Positions 7,095-16,100 of a DNA stretch of 22,898 nucleotides are shown here, piece by piece. A program made the translations under genes and the position numbers. How positions within the stretch are numbered: position 1 is the first letter of the stretch; the number at the start of each line of letters is the position of its first letter. The DNA comes from an uncultured Pelagibacteraceae bacterium (GTDB lineage Bacteria > Pseudomonadota > Alphaproteobacteria > Pelagibacterales > Pelagibacteraceae): contig CACLNK010000009.1 of assembly GCA_902608305.1 (NCBI GenBank), positions 1 through 22,898 on the forward strand, written 5' to 3'. The notes beneath the pieces are model-generated. The model ran no database searches and was not told the DNA's origin. It worked only from the letters and a program-made list of their open reading frames with translations.

Positions 7095-8198
7095 ATGGAA
7101 GATATAATTATTATTGGTGGCGGAATAATAGGTGCATCAACTGCGTATTTTTTATCTAAAGAAGGAAGAAAAGTTAAAGTTATAGAAAGAGATCCTAGCT
7201 ACAAAAAAGCATCATTTCCCTTATCCCTTGGTGGATTTAGAAGACAATTTTTTCAAAAAGAAAATATTTTATTAGGAAAGTTTGCTAAAGAATTTATATT
7301 TCAAATACCCGATCTATTAAAAACTAAAAACAATCCCAATCCTACAGCAAGCATGGTTCCAAATGGTTATTTACTTTTATTTGGTCCAGAACATGCAGAA
7401 GAGCAATATAAAGCTTTAGAAAACCATAAAGCTTGTGAAGCAGGTACAAAAAACATAAAAGGATCAGAATTAACAAAAGTTTTTCCTTATGTAAGTGATG
7501 AAGGAATTGAAACTGCAACTTATACAGATAATAAGATAGAAGGTTGGATTGATCCTCATATGTTCCATAATGCGCTTAAAAGCAAAGCAATAGAACTGGG
7601 TGCAGAATTTGTAAAAGGAAATGTAAAAAGTATTTCAGAAATAAAAGCAAAAACCATTGTTTCTGCAGCTGGATGTTGGACTAATGAATTATTGGAAGAC
7701 ATTCCAGTAGTTCCCCAAAAACATACAGTGTTCAGAGTTAAATGTCCGAAACATATTCCAGAAATGCCTTTAACAGGAGATTTAACCACAGGAGTATATT
7801 GGAGACCAGAAGGCCAAGAGTATTTAGCGGGCTCTCCAAATTCAAAGTTTGATGCAAAAGATTTAGAACCAGAATGGAATGATTTTGAAGAATTAGTTTG
7901 GCCGGCACTTGCAAAAAGAATACCAGTTTTTGAAGAGCTGAAATTGACTGGTGGTTGGGCAGGATATTATGATTGCAATAAACTCGATAACAATGCAGTT
8001 GTTGGCAAGCACCCTAAGTATGAAAATTTATATATGGCCTCAGGTTTTACAGGCAGAGGTTTAATGCAAGCTCCAGGAATAGGAAGAGCTTTAACAGAAT
8101 TAATTACCACAGGATCTTATCAATCAATTGACCTAAATTGTTTTGCTATTGATAGAGTTTTAAAGAAAACAAAAAGAACTGAACCATACGTATTGTAA
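7095..8198 (+). CDS. FAD-dependent oxidoreductase of the DAO family (FOXRED1/sarcosine-oxidase-like)
   Basis: 367-aa flavoprotein. It begins with a Rossmann FAD-binding motif GGGIIGASTAYFLS (8-21) followed by the acidic ribose-binding IERD (30-33). SLGGFRRQFFQKENI (44-58) is typical of the FOXRED1/sarcosine-oxidase-beta group. The C-terminal FAD segment GFTGRGLMQAPGIGRALTEL spans about 317-336, preceded by GWAGYYDCNKLDNNAVVGKHP. The family oxidises secondary amines such as sarcosine, dimethylglycine or related N-methylated amino acids. No glycine-cleavage T-like domain and no other sarcosine oxidase subunits are adjacent, so it is a stand-alone enzyme and the substrate is open. A 37-bp AT-rich gap separates it from tspO; it may end that operon or have its own promoter. 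Confidence 0.87.
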   Translation: MEDIIIIGGGIIGASTAYFLSKEGRKVKVIERDPSYKKASFPLSLGGFRRQFFQKENILLGKFAKEFIFQIPDLLKTKNNPNPTASMVPNGYLLLFGPEHAEEQYKALENHKACEAGTKNIKGSELTKVFPYVSDEGIETATYTDNKIEGWIDPHMFHNALKSKAIELGAEFVKGNVKSISEIKAKTIVSAAGCWTNELLEDIPVVPQKHTVFRVKCPKHIPEMPLTGDLTTGVYWRPEGQEYLAGSPNSKFDAKDLEPEWNDFEELVWPALAKRIPVFEELKLTGGWAGYYDCNKLDNNAVVGKHPKYENLYMASGFTGRGLMQAPGIGRALTELITTGSYQSIDLNCFAIDRVLKKTKRTEPYVL

Positions 8199-8308
8199 CA
8201 AATATTAAATTCATCAAAAACACCAGTATATTGAAAGAATATGACTATTTTGGGCGAATTCTTAAGTTTATTCGTTGTCATTTAGAGTTTAGTATATAAA
8301 AAAATAAT
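8199..8308 (+). promoter_or_regulatory. Intergenic region upstream of the pilus operon, probable promoter
   Basis: This 110-bp non-coding stretch is the only sizeable gap before the 14-kb pilus operon, so the main promoter probably lies here. A TTGTCA hexamer (about 8275) is followed 12-14 bp later by TATATAAA, which is shorter than the ideal 17-bp spacer, so the assignment is weak. A short inverted pair CGAAT/ATTCG with a 10-base gap lies just upstream (about 8255-8275) and could be an operator or chance. No sigma-54 GG-N10-GC element and no convincing terminator hairpin was seen. Confidence 0.3.
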
Positions 8309-9322
8309 ATGTTTGAAAAATTAGAAGAATTAGCAAAAAATAATAAAAAGATTTCAGATTTTCATATTAGAGCTGGCTCACCACTTGGTTATAGACAAAC
8401 TGGTGAAATATATAAAGTAAAAGAAGTTATTGTTAAGGCGCAAGATATTCAAGACCTTATATCTACTAACTGCAATGAAGTAGAATCAAAAAGATTTCAA
8501 GAAACTCACGAACTAGACTCATCAGTAACTTTAAGTGGATTAAGATTTAGAGCAAATTTTTATAAAACTATTAAAGGTCCAGCGGCTGTACTTAGAAGAG
8601 TAGAAACCGTAATGCCTGAAATGGCGCAATTTGATTTACCACAAGTACTTTATGATATTATTGATATGCATAAAGGTTTGGTTTTAGTAACAGGACCAAC
8701 AGGCTCTGGAAAATCAACAACGCTTGCAGCAATTGTTAATGAGATAAATAAAACAAGAACATCAAACATAATTACAGTTGAAGACCCGGTTGAATTTATA
8801 CATAAAGATATAAAGAGTATTGTGTCTCATAGGGAAGTTGGAAAACAAACAATAAGTTTTGCAAGTGCTTTAAAAGCTGCATTAAGGGAAGACCCAGACG
8901 TTATACTGGTTGGAGAGATGCGAGATTTAGAAACAGTTGGACTTGCATTAACAGCAGCAGAAACGGGTCACCTAGTTTTTGGAACACTTCATACAAGTGG
9001 TGCCCCAAGTACAATTAACAGAATTATAGACGTATTCCCTCCAGAACAACAGGCACAAATACGTGCGCAAATTTCAACTTCATTAAAAATGGTTGTAACG
9101 CAGAGACTGCTTAAAACAAAAGACGGACAGGGTCGTGTTGGTGCTTTTGAAGTTATGAAATGTACAGCTCCAATTCAAAACTTGATAAGAGAGTCAAAGA
9201 TACATCAAATTCCGAGCATCATGCAGACAGCTGTAAAAGATGGTATGATAACCATGCAAAAATCATTAGAGGAACTTGTCAAGGCAGGAAAAATTGATGC
9301 AAGCGCTGGTAAGGAAAATTAA
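8309..9322 (+). CDS. pilT: Type IV pilus retraction ATPase PilT
   Basis: 337-aa cytoplasmic hexameric ATPase that depolymerises the pilus at the inner-membrane platform. All hallmark boxes are present: Walker A GPTGSGKST (129-137), Asp box IITVEDPVEF (154-163), Walker B DVILVGEMRD (197-206), His box TGHLVFGTLHTS (219-230). Near the C-terminus PIQNLIRE (288-295) corresponds to the AIRNLIRE motif required for retraction, which favours PilT over PilB or GspE. Length is slightly below the usual 340-370. The N-terminal PAS-like domain starts directly with the DFHI segment typical of PilT. Its last 26 bp overlap the first minor-pilin gene, so retraction ATPase and tip components appear translationally coupled. 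PilU could be an alternative, but the motif set fits PilT better. Confidence 0.93.
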   Translation: MFEKLEELAKNNKKISDFHIRAGSPLGYRQTGEIYKVKEVIVKAQDIQDLISTNCNEVESKRFQETHELDSSVTLSGLRFRANFYKTIKGPAAVLRRVETVMPEMAQFDLPQVLYDIIDMHKGLVLVTGPTGSGKSTTLAAIVNEINKTRTSNIITVEDPVEFIHKDIKSIVSHREVGKQTISFASALKAALREDPDVILVGEMRDLETVGLALTAAETGHLVFGTLHTSGAPSTINRIIDVFPPEQQAQIRAQISTSLKMVVTQRLLKTKDGQGRVGAFEVMKCTAPIQNLIRESKIHQIPSIMQTAVKDGMITMQKSLEELVKAGKIDASAGKEN

Positions 9323-10079
9323 AGGTTTTACAGTTTTTGAAGTACTAATTGTAATGGTACTTGTTGGAATAGTATCAGGATTGGCATATCCAAATTTTTC
9401 TGAATGGAGAAAAGATAGAGCAGTAAAAAACTCGGCAATAAAAATAAGAGGTTTATTTTTAAACACCACAGCTCAAGTGCAAAGAGGACTTTATGGTTTT
9501 GCTCAAGTTTATATAAACCCTAGTCCAACTGATATTGAAGAAATCAGCGAAGAAGATAAAGAAGCGGGGGAAATTCCAAATGAAGAAGAAGTAAAGGCAA
9601 TTAGATTTATTTCAAGAGGAATGAAACAAAATAATATTTCAACACAAAGAAGTGTAAAGGCAGAAATTTGGAATGATCCAGCAGAAAGATGTTTAATGGA
9701 GGGTGGAGGCAAAGAAGGTTCCTTTTGGGATGATGATGGTAAGGTTAACGATAAACCAGAGGTAGGATATTTCGATCTAGAAGATATAGCATTAAATATT
9801 AGCGCTGAGGCCGCTGTTTGTTTTTCAAAGGATGGATCATTGTACGGCACTAACGGAAACTTTATAAATGATAGTGAATATTTTGGTTCTAGTGTTTGGG
9901 CAATTTATATATGTGAAGACAAAAGTGCTAAAACTGATGATTACGCCACTCCATGTGTAGACGATAAAGGAAACATTGGAGATGAAATTAAATATTTATA
10001 CGCATTATCCTGGTCAAGATTTGGAAACATAACCTTATATAAATATGATTCAACTGAGGAGGAATTTGTTGTTCAATAA
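9297..10079 (+). CDS. FimT/FimU (GspH)-type minor pseudopilin
   Basis: 260-aa minor pilin. The open frame reaches a TTG at 9276, but the ATG at 9297 gives a normal 10-residue basic leader with a GGCAGGA ribosome site upstream. The prepilin peptidase site is KG|FTVFE, with Phe at +1 and Glu at +5, followed by the hydrophobic helix VLIVMVLVGIVSGLAY. The downstream FSEWRKDRAVKNSAIKIRGL segment resembles FimT/GspH. The globular part is long for the family (FimU/FimT are often near 170 aa) and carries an acidic stretch (EEISEEDKEAGEIPNEEE). Expected role: part of the initiation/tip complex in the inner membrane and at the fibre tip. It overlaps pilT by 26 bp, and its end overlaps the region around the pilV start. 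Confidence 0.85.
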   Translation: MQALVRKIKGFTVFEVLIVMVLVGIVSGLAYPNFSEWRKDRAVKNSAIKIRGLFLNTTAQVQRGLYGFAQVYINPSPTDIEEISEEDKEAGEIPNEEEVKAIRFISRGMKQNNISTQRSVKAEIWNDPAERCLMEGGGKEGSFWDDDGKVNDKPEVGYFDLEDIALNISAEAAVCFSKDGSLYGTNGNFINDSEYFGSSVWAIYICEDKSAKTDDYATPCVDDKGNIGDEIKYLYALSWSRFGNITLYKYDSTEEEFVVQ

Positions 10080-10821
10080 AATAAAATATAAAAATCAAAA
10101 AGGTTTAACAATATTAGAAGCCTTGATGGCAACTGTCATAGTGGGAATTGGATTTATAGCTGTATTTCAAATGGTAAATTACTCCGTAAACTCTATTCAT
10201 ATGTCTGGTGAAAGAACTAAAGCAAATTATTTGGTTAACATGATAGCAGAAGGATTTATAGGATATAGAGATACAATAGGTGGAATAACTCGAGAAGAGC
10301 AGGACGAAGTTTACTATGAAGGAGGAAAAGCTTTCTTAGGAACAGAAGCAGATAAAAAAGAATGTAAAAAATTTGCTGAATATTACAAAAATCTGGGAGT
10401 AGAAGGTTCAACACCATGTGGCGAAACTGGTTCTGACGTTACAAAGATTGAAGTTAAACAATGTGCAAATAGAGAAACTTTTCAACGAAAAGATGACTAT
10501 ACAGCAATTAATGAAACTTCCACATATAAAGATGCTGCACGAAATAAAATAAACAAATGGACGAAAGTAATAGAAGAAGACCAAGTTGTTAAGTGCAGAA
10601 GTAAAAAGGATTTTAAATCAATAAAAATTTTTCAGATGTGTGCTTGGGACGACTATACCAACGATCTTGGGGAAACAATTAGTTGTGATCTAACAAATGA
10701 AAATATCTATGATGAGTCAATGCTTATAGGAAGAATACAAATTAACTTAAATGATGGACGAAAAAGAAAATTTCTTTATTTTCAAGCTGACTACAAAATT
10801 AAACAAAGTGATGGAGGATAG
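10069..10821 (+). CDS. pilV: PilV-type minor pilin
   Basis: 250-aa minor pilin with the prepilin site KG|LTILEA (Glu at +5) and the helix LMATVIVGIGFIAVFQMVNYS, here split across the membrane segment, typical of PilV. I chose the TTG at 10069 because a consensus AGGAGG lies 6 nt upstream (10057-10062), giving a 12-residue leader. The alternative ATG at 10045 lacks a ribosome site and gives a 20-residue leader; either is possible. The soluble domain contains several cysteines (in KKECKK, STPCGE, KQCANR, VKCRSK, QMCAWD and ISCDLT), suggesting disulfides after export. The start lies inside the end of fimT, and the stop shares one base with the GTG of pilW. Expected to bridge the tip complex to PilY1 together with PilW and PilX. 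Confidence 0.82.
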   Translation: MFNKIKYKNQKGLTILEALMATVIVGIGFIAVFQMVNYSVNSIHMSGERTKANYLVNMIAEGFIGYRDTIGGITREEQDEVYYEGGKAFLGTEADKKECKKFAEYYKNLGVEGSTPCGETGSDVTKIEVKQCANRETFQRKDDYTAINETSTYKDAARNKINKWTKVIEEDQVVKCRSKKDFKSIKIFQMCAWDDYTNDLGETISCDLTNENIYDESMLIGRIQINLNDGRKRKFLYFQADYKIKQSDGG

Positions 10822-11774
10822 TGAATAAAAATTATAAAAACATAATCGGTGTAACTCTAATAGAGATGTTAATTGGAATTGTAGTTTCATCTATTATAAT
10901 TGCGGCGATGTATACTACCTATACTGTGGTTAATAATTCGTATTCTCAAGTCACCGATGTTGCCAGCATTAGTCGTTCTGGAAGAGATGTGGTTGCAATG
11001 ATAATGAGAGATATAAGAATGGCTGGATTTAAATACTTTTATGGAGTTAACGTTGAAAACGAATTAAGACCTATAGATGAAAGAATTCCAAGCCAAGACT
11101 ACTTAACCTTTATTGCTGGGGATAATGAAGCAGACAGAGAAGACAGTATGGCGCCAATTGTAATTTATCCAGACACTTTAAATTATGGAACAGCAACTGC
11201 ACAAGCAGGCTATGATACAATTGATGCTGAAGCAGAATTAAATGAAATGTGTTGTGATAGAATTCATATTGTCTATGGTGATTTTGATATTGCTGGCATG
11301 AACGAAAATCCTAAACAACCTTACAAAAAATATAGAATTACATATTTTGCAAGAGCTTTGAGCAAGGGTGGTGACCAATATTATGGTCTTTACAGATCAA
11401 AAGAAAGTTGGATCCAACCATTAAATCCATTAACTGACTCAAGTTTTGGACAATGGAAATTTGATTGCCCTGAATGTTATGAGGGAGAATTAGTAAGAGA
11501 GTATTTAACAGATATGTCCTTTGCTGCTATTGGCAAATATGGAGAAATAATTAAAGCTGACCCAGTACTTAATGCAGATAAAATTTATGATATTAGATCA
11601 GTTGATGTTACTTTGACATTTAGGTCTAGTGCAAAAAAAGGTTTTTATAGAAATTTAACAGGCAAGCCGAGAATTATAAAATCTTTAGTACGTGAAGCTT
11701 TTGAATTTACCGATAAGTTTTTGCGTGATACAATTTTTGTTACTGTTCATACAAGAAATATAGGATCGATATAG
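10821..11774 (+). CDS. pilW: PilW-type minor pilin
   Basis: 317-aa minor pilin starting at a GTG that overlaps the pilV stop by 1 bp; GGAGG sits 3 nt upstream (10813-10817) and no in-frame ATG would leave a proper leader. The leader MNKNYKNIIG is followed by the cleavage site G|VTLIE with Glu at +5, then a hydrophobic helix. SRSGRDVVAMIMRDIRMAGF (about 49-68) is the PilW-type signature found after the helix. The large soluble region ends with a beta-rich DVTLTFRSSAKKGFYRN segment, which fits PilW. Cysteine pairs CC (in NEMCCDRIH) and CPEC probably form disulfides. It is 3 bp from pilX. PilW normally acts with PilV and PilX to recruit PilY1 and prime pilus assembly. Confidence 0.85.
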   Translation: MNKNYKNIIGVTLIEMLIGIVVSSIIIAAMYTTYTVVNNSYSQVTDVASISRSGRDVVAMIMRDIRMAGFKYFYGVNVENELRPIDERIPSQDYLTFIAGDNEADREDSMAPIVIYPDTLNYGTATAQAGYDTIDAEAELNEMCCDRIHIVYGDFDIAGMNENPKQPYKKYRITYFARALSKGGDQYYGLYRSKESWIQPLNPLTDSSFGQWKFDCPECYEGELVREYLTDMSFAAIGKYGEIIKADPVLNADKIYDIRSVDVTLTFRSSAKKGFYRNLTGKPRIIKSLVREAFEFTDKFLRDTIFVTVHTRNIGSI

Positions 11775-11777
11775 ATT

Positions 11778-12665
11778 ATGAATAGAAAAAAAGAAAAAGG
11801 TTTTGCTTTAGTTTTATCTCTAGTGTTATTGCTGGTTATGTCTTTAATGGGAGGATCGTTAATAGTAATCACTTCCTCAGATCATCAAAGCAATAATAAC
11901 AGCGATCAGTACCAGCAAGCATTCTATGTTGCTGAAACAGGTTTAATGCAAGGAGAAAAATGGGTTGTAGACCAATATCTAGGACCATGGAAACAACATG
12001 GTAATTTACCATCCGCAGAAGAAGCACTTGGCGCATATTCAGGATCAACGGATGCTGCAGAAGCATTGTATAATGCCCAAGCGCAAGCGTATACGGAAGC
12101 TGTAGCCAATTATCATCCACATTCAAATGATATGACTAGATATAAATATGGTAGAGGACCACCAACAAATGATTTCGAAATTACAAATGCTTTAAAAACA
12201 GATTGTATGAACAGTTTTAAAAATATTGAAGTCGCTGAGACATTAAACATTGCTATTGAACAACCGAAAAGAGTTAATTTTATTAATATTATCGGGCCTA
12301 TTTTGCTTGATGAAGTAGAATGTGGTGCAGACTTTGAAAATTGCACTGCTTTTAAAACAGATTTCTTGGTTGAAAGAACAGATGGCTCTCTTGAACTTGG
12401 TAGTGACATAAATAAAATAGTAACAAAAGAAGTTGAATATTTAAGAAGGTTTGAATATGAATTTTTTATAACTAATGTTGGGCCAGCAGCATATAAAGGA
12501 AGTGGATCAAGCGTTGCAAAAGCAACAAGCAGTTCAAGTTCACAAGGCACAGCTTATAAAATTTATGCTTGTGGAATATTTTATGGAAAATCAGCAGATA
12601 GTCTTCATAATGGAGAAATAGAAATACTAATACCGTTAGAAACTGTTATTGTAATGCCAAGTTAA
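11778..12665 (+). CDS. pilX: PilX-type minor pilin
   Basis: 295-aa protein with a short basic leader MNRKKEKG and the PilX-like start FALVLSLVLLLVMSLMGGSL. As in known PilX proteins, position +5 is not glutamate (here Leu), consistent with a special place in the minor-pilin complex. AFYVAETGLMQGEKWV (about 47-62) corresponds to the conserved segment after the helix. The middle is rich in Ala, Gln and acidic residues, and the C-terminus has a serine run (SSSSSQ-like) before beta strands ending in VIVMPS. Length is longer than the roughly 170-200 aa of classical PilX. It ends 6 bp before the small secreted protein, and the gene order pilV-pilW-pilX-(x)-pilY1 supports the assignment. Confidence 0.82.
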   Translation: MNRKKEKGFALVLSLVLLLVMSLMGGSLIVITSSDHQSNNNSDQYQQAFYVAETGLMQGEKWVVDQYLGPWKQHGNLPSAEEALGAYSGSTDAAEALYNAQAQAYTEAVANYHPHSNDMTRYKYGRGPPTNDFEITNALKTDCMNSFKNIEVAETLNIAIEQPKRVNFINIIGPILLDEVECGADFENCTAFKTDFLVERTDGSLELGSDINKIVTKEVEYLRRFEYEFFITNVGPAAYKGSGSSVAKATSSSSSQGTAYKIYACGIFYGKSADSLHNGEIEILIPLETVIVMPS

Positions 12666-12671
12666 ATAATT

Positions 12672-13187
12672 ATGAAAAAATATAAACTTTTAATAATTTT
12701 TATTTTTACAAACATATTAAGCTTTAATGCTGTATATGCTGAATGTGCTTTTTCTGATTTTGAAATTGGTGGCGATTCTTCAGAGGCAATAGAACTTTAT
12801 GGCGAGCCTATCGAGAATATTAATGCAGAATTGGAAGAAGATTCGATCAGTTTATATATTGAAGTAGATTTTAAAATCATATGTTCAGAATTTGGAATAG
12901 AAGATGGAACGGTTAGTATAATATTATTAGGAGATATTATTGCTGGCTTTCTTATAGAAGCCTTTACTAAAGTTGACGATCCTAACATTGAAGAAAAATT
13001 AATTTATTACTATATTATAGAAAATCATAAAGACTTTGTAAAAAAAATTGAAGATCCAGATTGGACTGGTGGCGCTTATTGGACAACCGAAGAAAACAAA
13101 TTTTATTACGACAAACATATAATTGGAAAAAAAACAATCAAAGAAAAATTATTAATAACAAATTCGGAAATGGCAGATTATTTGTAA
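12672..13187 (+). CDS. Small secreted protein of unknown family inside the pilus operon
   Basis: 171-aa protein I do not recognise. It has a clear signal peptide: basic MKKYK, a hydrophobic core, and a VYA|EC cleavage site near residue 23. There is no prepilin G|xxxxE motif, so it is not a fifth pilin. The mature protein has only two cysteines (ECAF and IICSEF), which could form one disulfide. It is acidic, and GGDSSEAIELYGEP vaguely recalls the start of BamE/SmpA-like domains, where a helix precedes a short beta hairpin; this is a weak resemblance only. It lies 6 bp after pilX and 4 bp before the first pilY1, where some pilus clusters carry small accessory genes. Inferred role: periplasmic helper, stabiliser or tip partner of PilY1 or PilX. 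Confidence 0.75.
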   Translation: MKKYKLLIIFIFTNILSFNAVYAECAFSDFEIGGDSSEAIELYGEPIENINAELEEDSISLYIEVDFKIICSEFGIEDGTVSIILLGDIIAGFLIEAFTKVDDPNIEEKLIYYYIIENHKDFVKKIEDPDWTGGAYWTTEENKFYYDKHIIGKKTIKEKLLITNSEMADYL

Positions 13188-13191
13188 TGGT

Positions 13192-16100
13192 ATGATAAAA
13201 GATTTTAAAAATATTGATAACAAAATAAAATACCAAATATTAAAAAAGTTATTTAAATTATTATTAAGTAAATTATTTTTATTGCTTTTTATATTAAATC
13301 AAAATGCATTTTCAAAACCCTTGCCTCCAGGTTCTGGCGCAGGTGATACGCCTGCAAATATTTTACTTCTTTTAGATACGTCTGAAAGTATGGAAAATAA
13401 AGGTTTTGGTGGAGAGGCACTTGGAAATGTAGGAGGTACAATTTTGCTTGATGATGGTGATGTTTTAGTTGGTCAAGATGATGATGATGGAATAGCAAAA
13501 TTTAGTTATACCAGCGAACTGTATGATACAGATTTTGCAGGTGGTGAAAAACGATTTTTAGGATTAAAAAAAGATACAACTTGTAGTTTAGGAACTGCTA
13601 GCTACCAAGATTCTAGATTAAGAGATGTAGGTGAAATGCATGTTTCAAAGAAAGTAAGTGGCCAAGGCACGAATGAAATTATTTATGCTGTTGGAACAAA
13701 TACTAGGAATGTAGTTGCAATAGATAAAGATGGCAATTGTATCGACGTCATAAGCCAAACTGAATTGGGATTTGTAAAAGGATTAAGAGGAGGAAAATAT
13801 GACAGAGTTTCTTTTGCATCAATGGATATTGTTACAAAAGATGATACCGATATAATAGTTGTAACAGGTTACTTTAGTCATTGTAGCAAGGAAGTAACAA
13901 AAGGAAGAAAAAAAAGAAGGAGAAAAGCTTGTGGTGGATATGATTATACAGCATTTTGGTACACACAAAATCTAACAAATCAAAGTAACTCAAAATTATG
14001 CGAAGCCAATAAACCAGACGATGTGAGAGATAGAATTTGGCATGGTGATTCTTTACAAATTGATGCAGCCAATAATTATGTGTATTGGATAGATGACTCA
14101 ATAATTTACAGACATACTCTTGACTATGATAGCACAACAAAACTTTACTGCCCTTCAACTGATGGTAACCTTTTAAAATCATATGTACCAGGTGATAATG
14201 GCAATGTTTTTGCTACCCCAACTCGAATACAATTTGATCCTGATGTAGATACCTACACAATAATGTATCTTACTAGCAGTGATCACAAGTTACAAAAATT
14301 AACAATCGCAGATACTAAAATAACAGTTTCTAAAGAAGTTGGTGGTATCTTAAGTAAAGATGAAACACCAGCAACCGCAGCTAATGAAGCACTTAGTGCT
14401 GATATAAATCTTTATAGTCCATCAGCACTTCATGTTTCAAGCAATAGAGTTTGGACAGCTGGAAACAAAAAATCTCTACAAGAATTTGACATAAGCGATC
14501 AAAGCATACAATGGGTTGATGAAATGGGTAGTAGTAAAATTTCGAGAGCGAAAGGTGCACAAATAGCTATTAAGAAAATTGTTACCGACAGTTCTTTATT
14601 GCAAGGTGCACGTTTTGGTTATGGTTGGTGGAACTCAGGAGTAATAGCAGCAAAAAAAGGGAAAGCAAGTTACAGGTACGTTGGACAAACTGAAGCAACA
14701 TGTAATAAAAATTGCCCTTGGCCAGGCAAAAAAAAATGGGAAAGGTGTGATAATCATTGTAACTATTATCAAGGATGGAAAGGAGAGTATCCAGTTGGAA
14801 ATTCTAAATTATGCAATTACGACTCTTGTTTGAAGGTTGCAATTGGTTCCGATAACTCAGAAAACATAATAGATGCAGTTGATAATATGAAATTAAAATT
14901 TGGTACAGATGCACAAGCTTTTGCTCAATTAGCCTTAGAATATTATCAAGAATTCGAAAGTCATTTGGTTGACAGAACTTCACCATGTTTATTAAATTAT
15001 GTAATTGTTATTGGCGACGGTAAATGGCGCCATCATGATCAAATGATACCTCAAATTAAAAAATTAAGAGAAAGCTACGGTGTCATAACACTCTTTGTTG
15101 CCTATGGAGGTGGAATAGATTCATCCGGTATGGAAAAGTTTGATCTAGCAGCAGTAGCAGGCTCGTGTAATAAAGCAGGAGATGTTGACTGTAAACCGAC
15201 AATAGTAGCGGATAATCCTAGTGCTCTTCTTACAAAACTTAAAAGTGAAATTGAAAGAATTATAGCCAGTAGGTTATCTTTTTCCGCACCACAAATTACA
15301 GCAAACATAGATGGTGATGGTGATTTGTATCAAGCACAATTTGAATATGTCCAGCATAGACAATGGACAGGGCACCTAGTTAGAAAAAAAGTAGGTGAAC
15401 AGAAGAATATAGTACATGACTTGGACGAGGCACAGAATTGGGATGCTGCAATAACAGTTCAAGCGCAAGCCGCTGGAAATAATAGAAAAATTTGGACAGC
15501 TTTACCTGGAGCTGATTATATTGATGCTGACTGGAATAATTTTACAACTACAAACGCAACAAAGATAGATAAGCTTTTTAGATTACTTGGAAACACTGTT
15601 CCAGATTATCATAATGGGAGTTCAACTTGCAAAGATGAAGACGGAGTAGCAACTGGCAATACTGATGATATTAAAGGTCTTATTAAATTTATTAGAGGAT
15701 ATGATTATTTTGCATATGAAGGATGTTCAAACATAACTAAAGTAAGAAGTTCTGTTTTAGGTGATATTTATCATTCACAATTAATTGAAGTCGGCAAACC
15801 AGAAGCCAATACATTTTTTACAGCCAACAACCAGGAAGCCTACTGGAGGTCAATGAATGGTTATCGATCTTTTGCATTGAATAATGAAAATAGAGCTAGA
15901 GTTATTTATGTAGGAGGAAATGATGGAATGTTACATGCTTTTAGTGCTACTGAAGATGGTAAAGGAAAAGAGTTGTGGGCCTTCGTTCCCCCATTTATTG
16001 CAGCTAGATTGCCTGAAATAGTAAATACATCTCTTGATAAATTGCCTGGTGAGAGAGGTGGGACCAATGCAATTTTTGGCGTTGATGGTTCACCAGTAAT

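Noticed and set aside
9276..9296. TTG at 9276 as the start of the FimT-like pilin
   Set aside because: It would lengthen the leader without need; the ATG at 9297 gives a standard 10-residue prepilin leader.
13289..13498. Antisense open frame with His-rich runs (HHHH) on the minus strand
   Set aside because: It is the mirror of the Asp/Gly-rich coding sequence (GATGATGAT) at the start of pilY1-A and lies wholly inside that gene.
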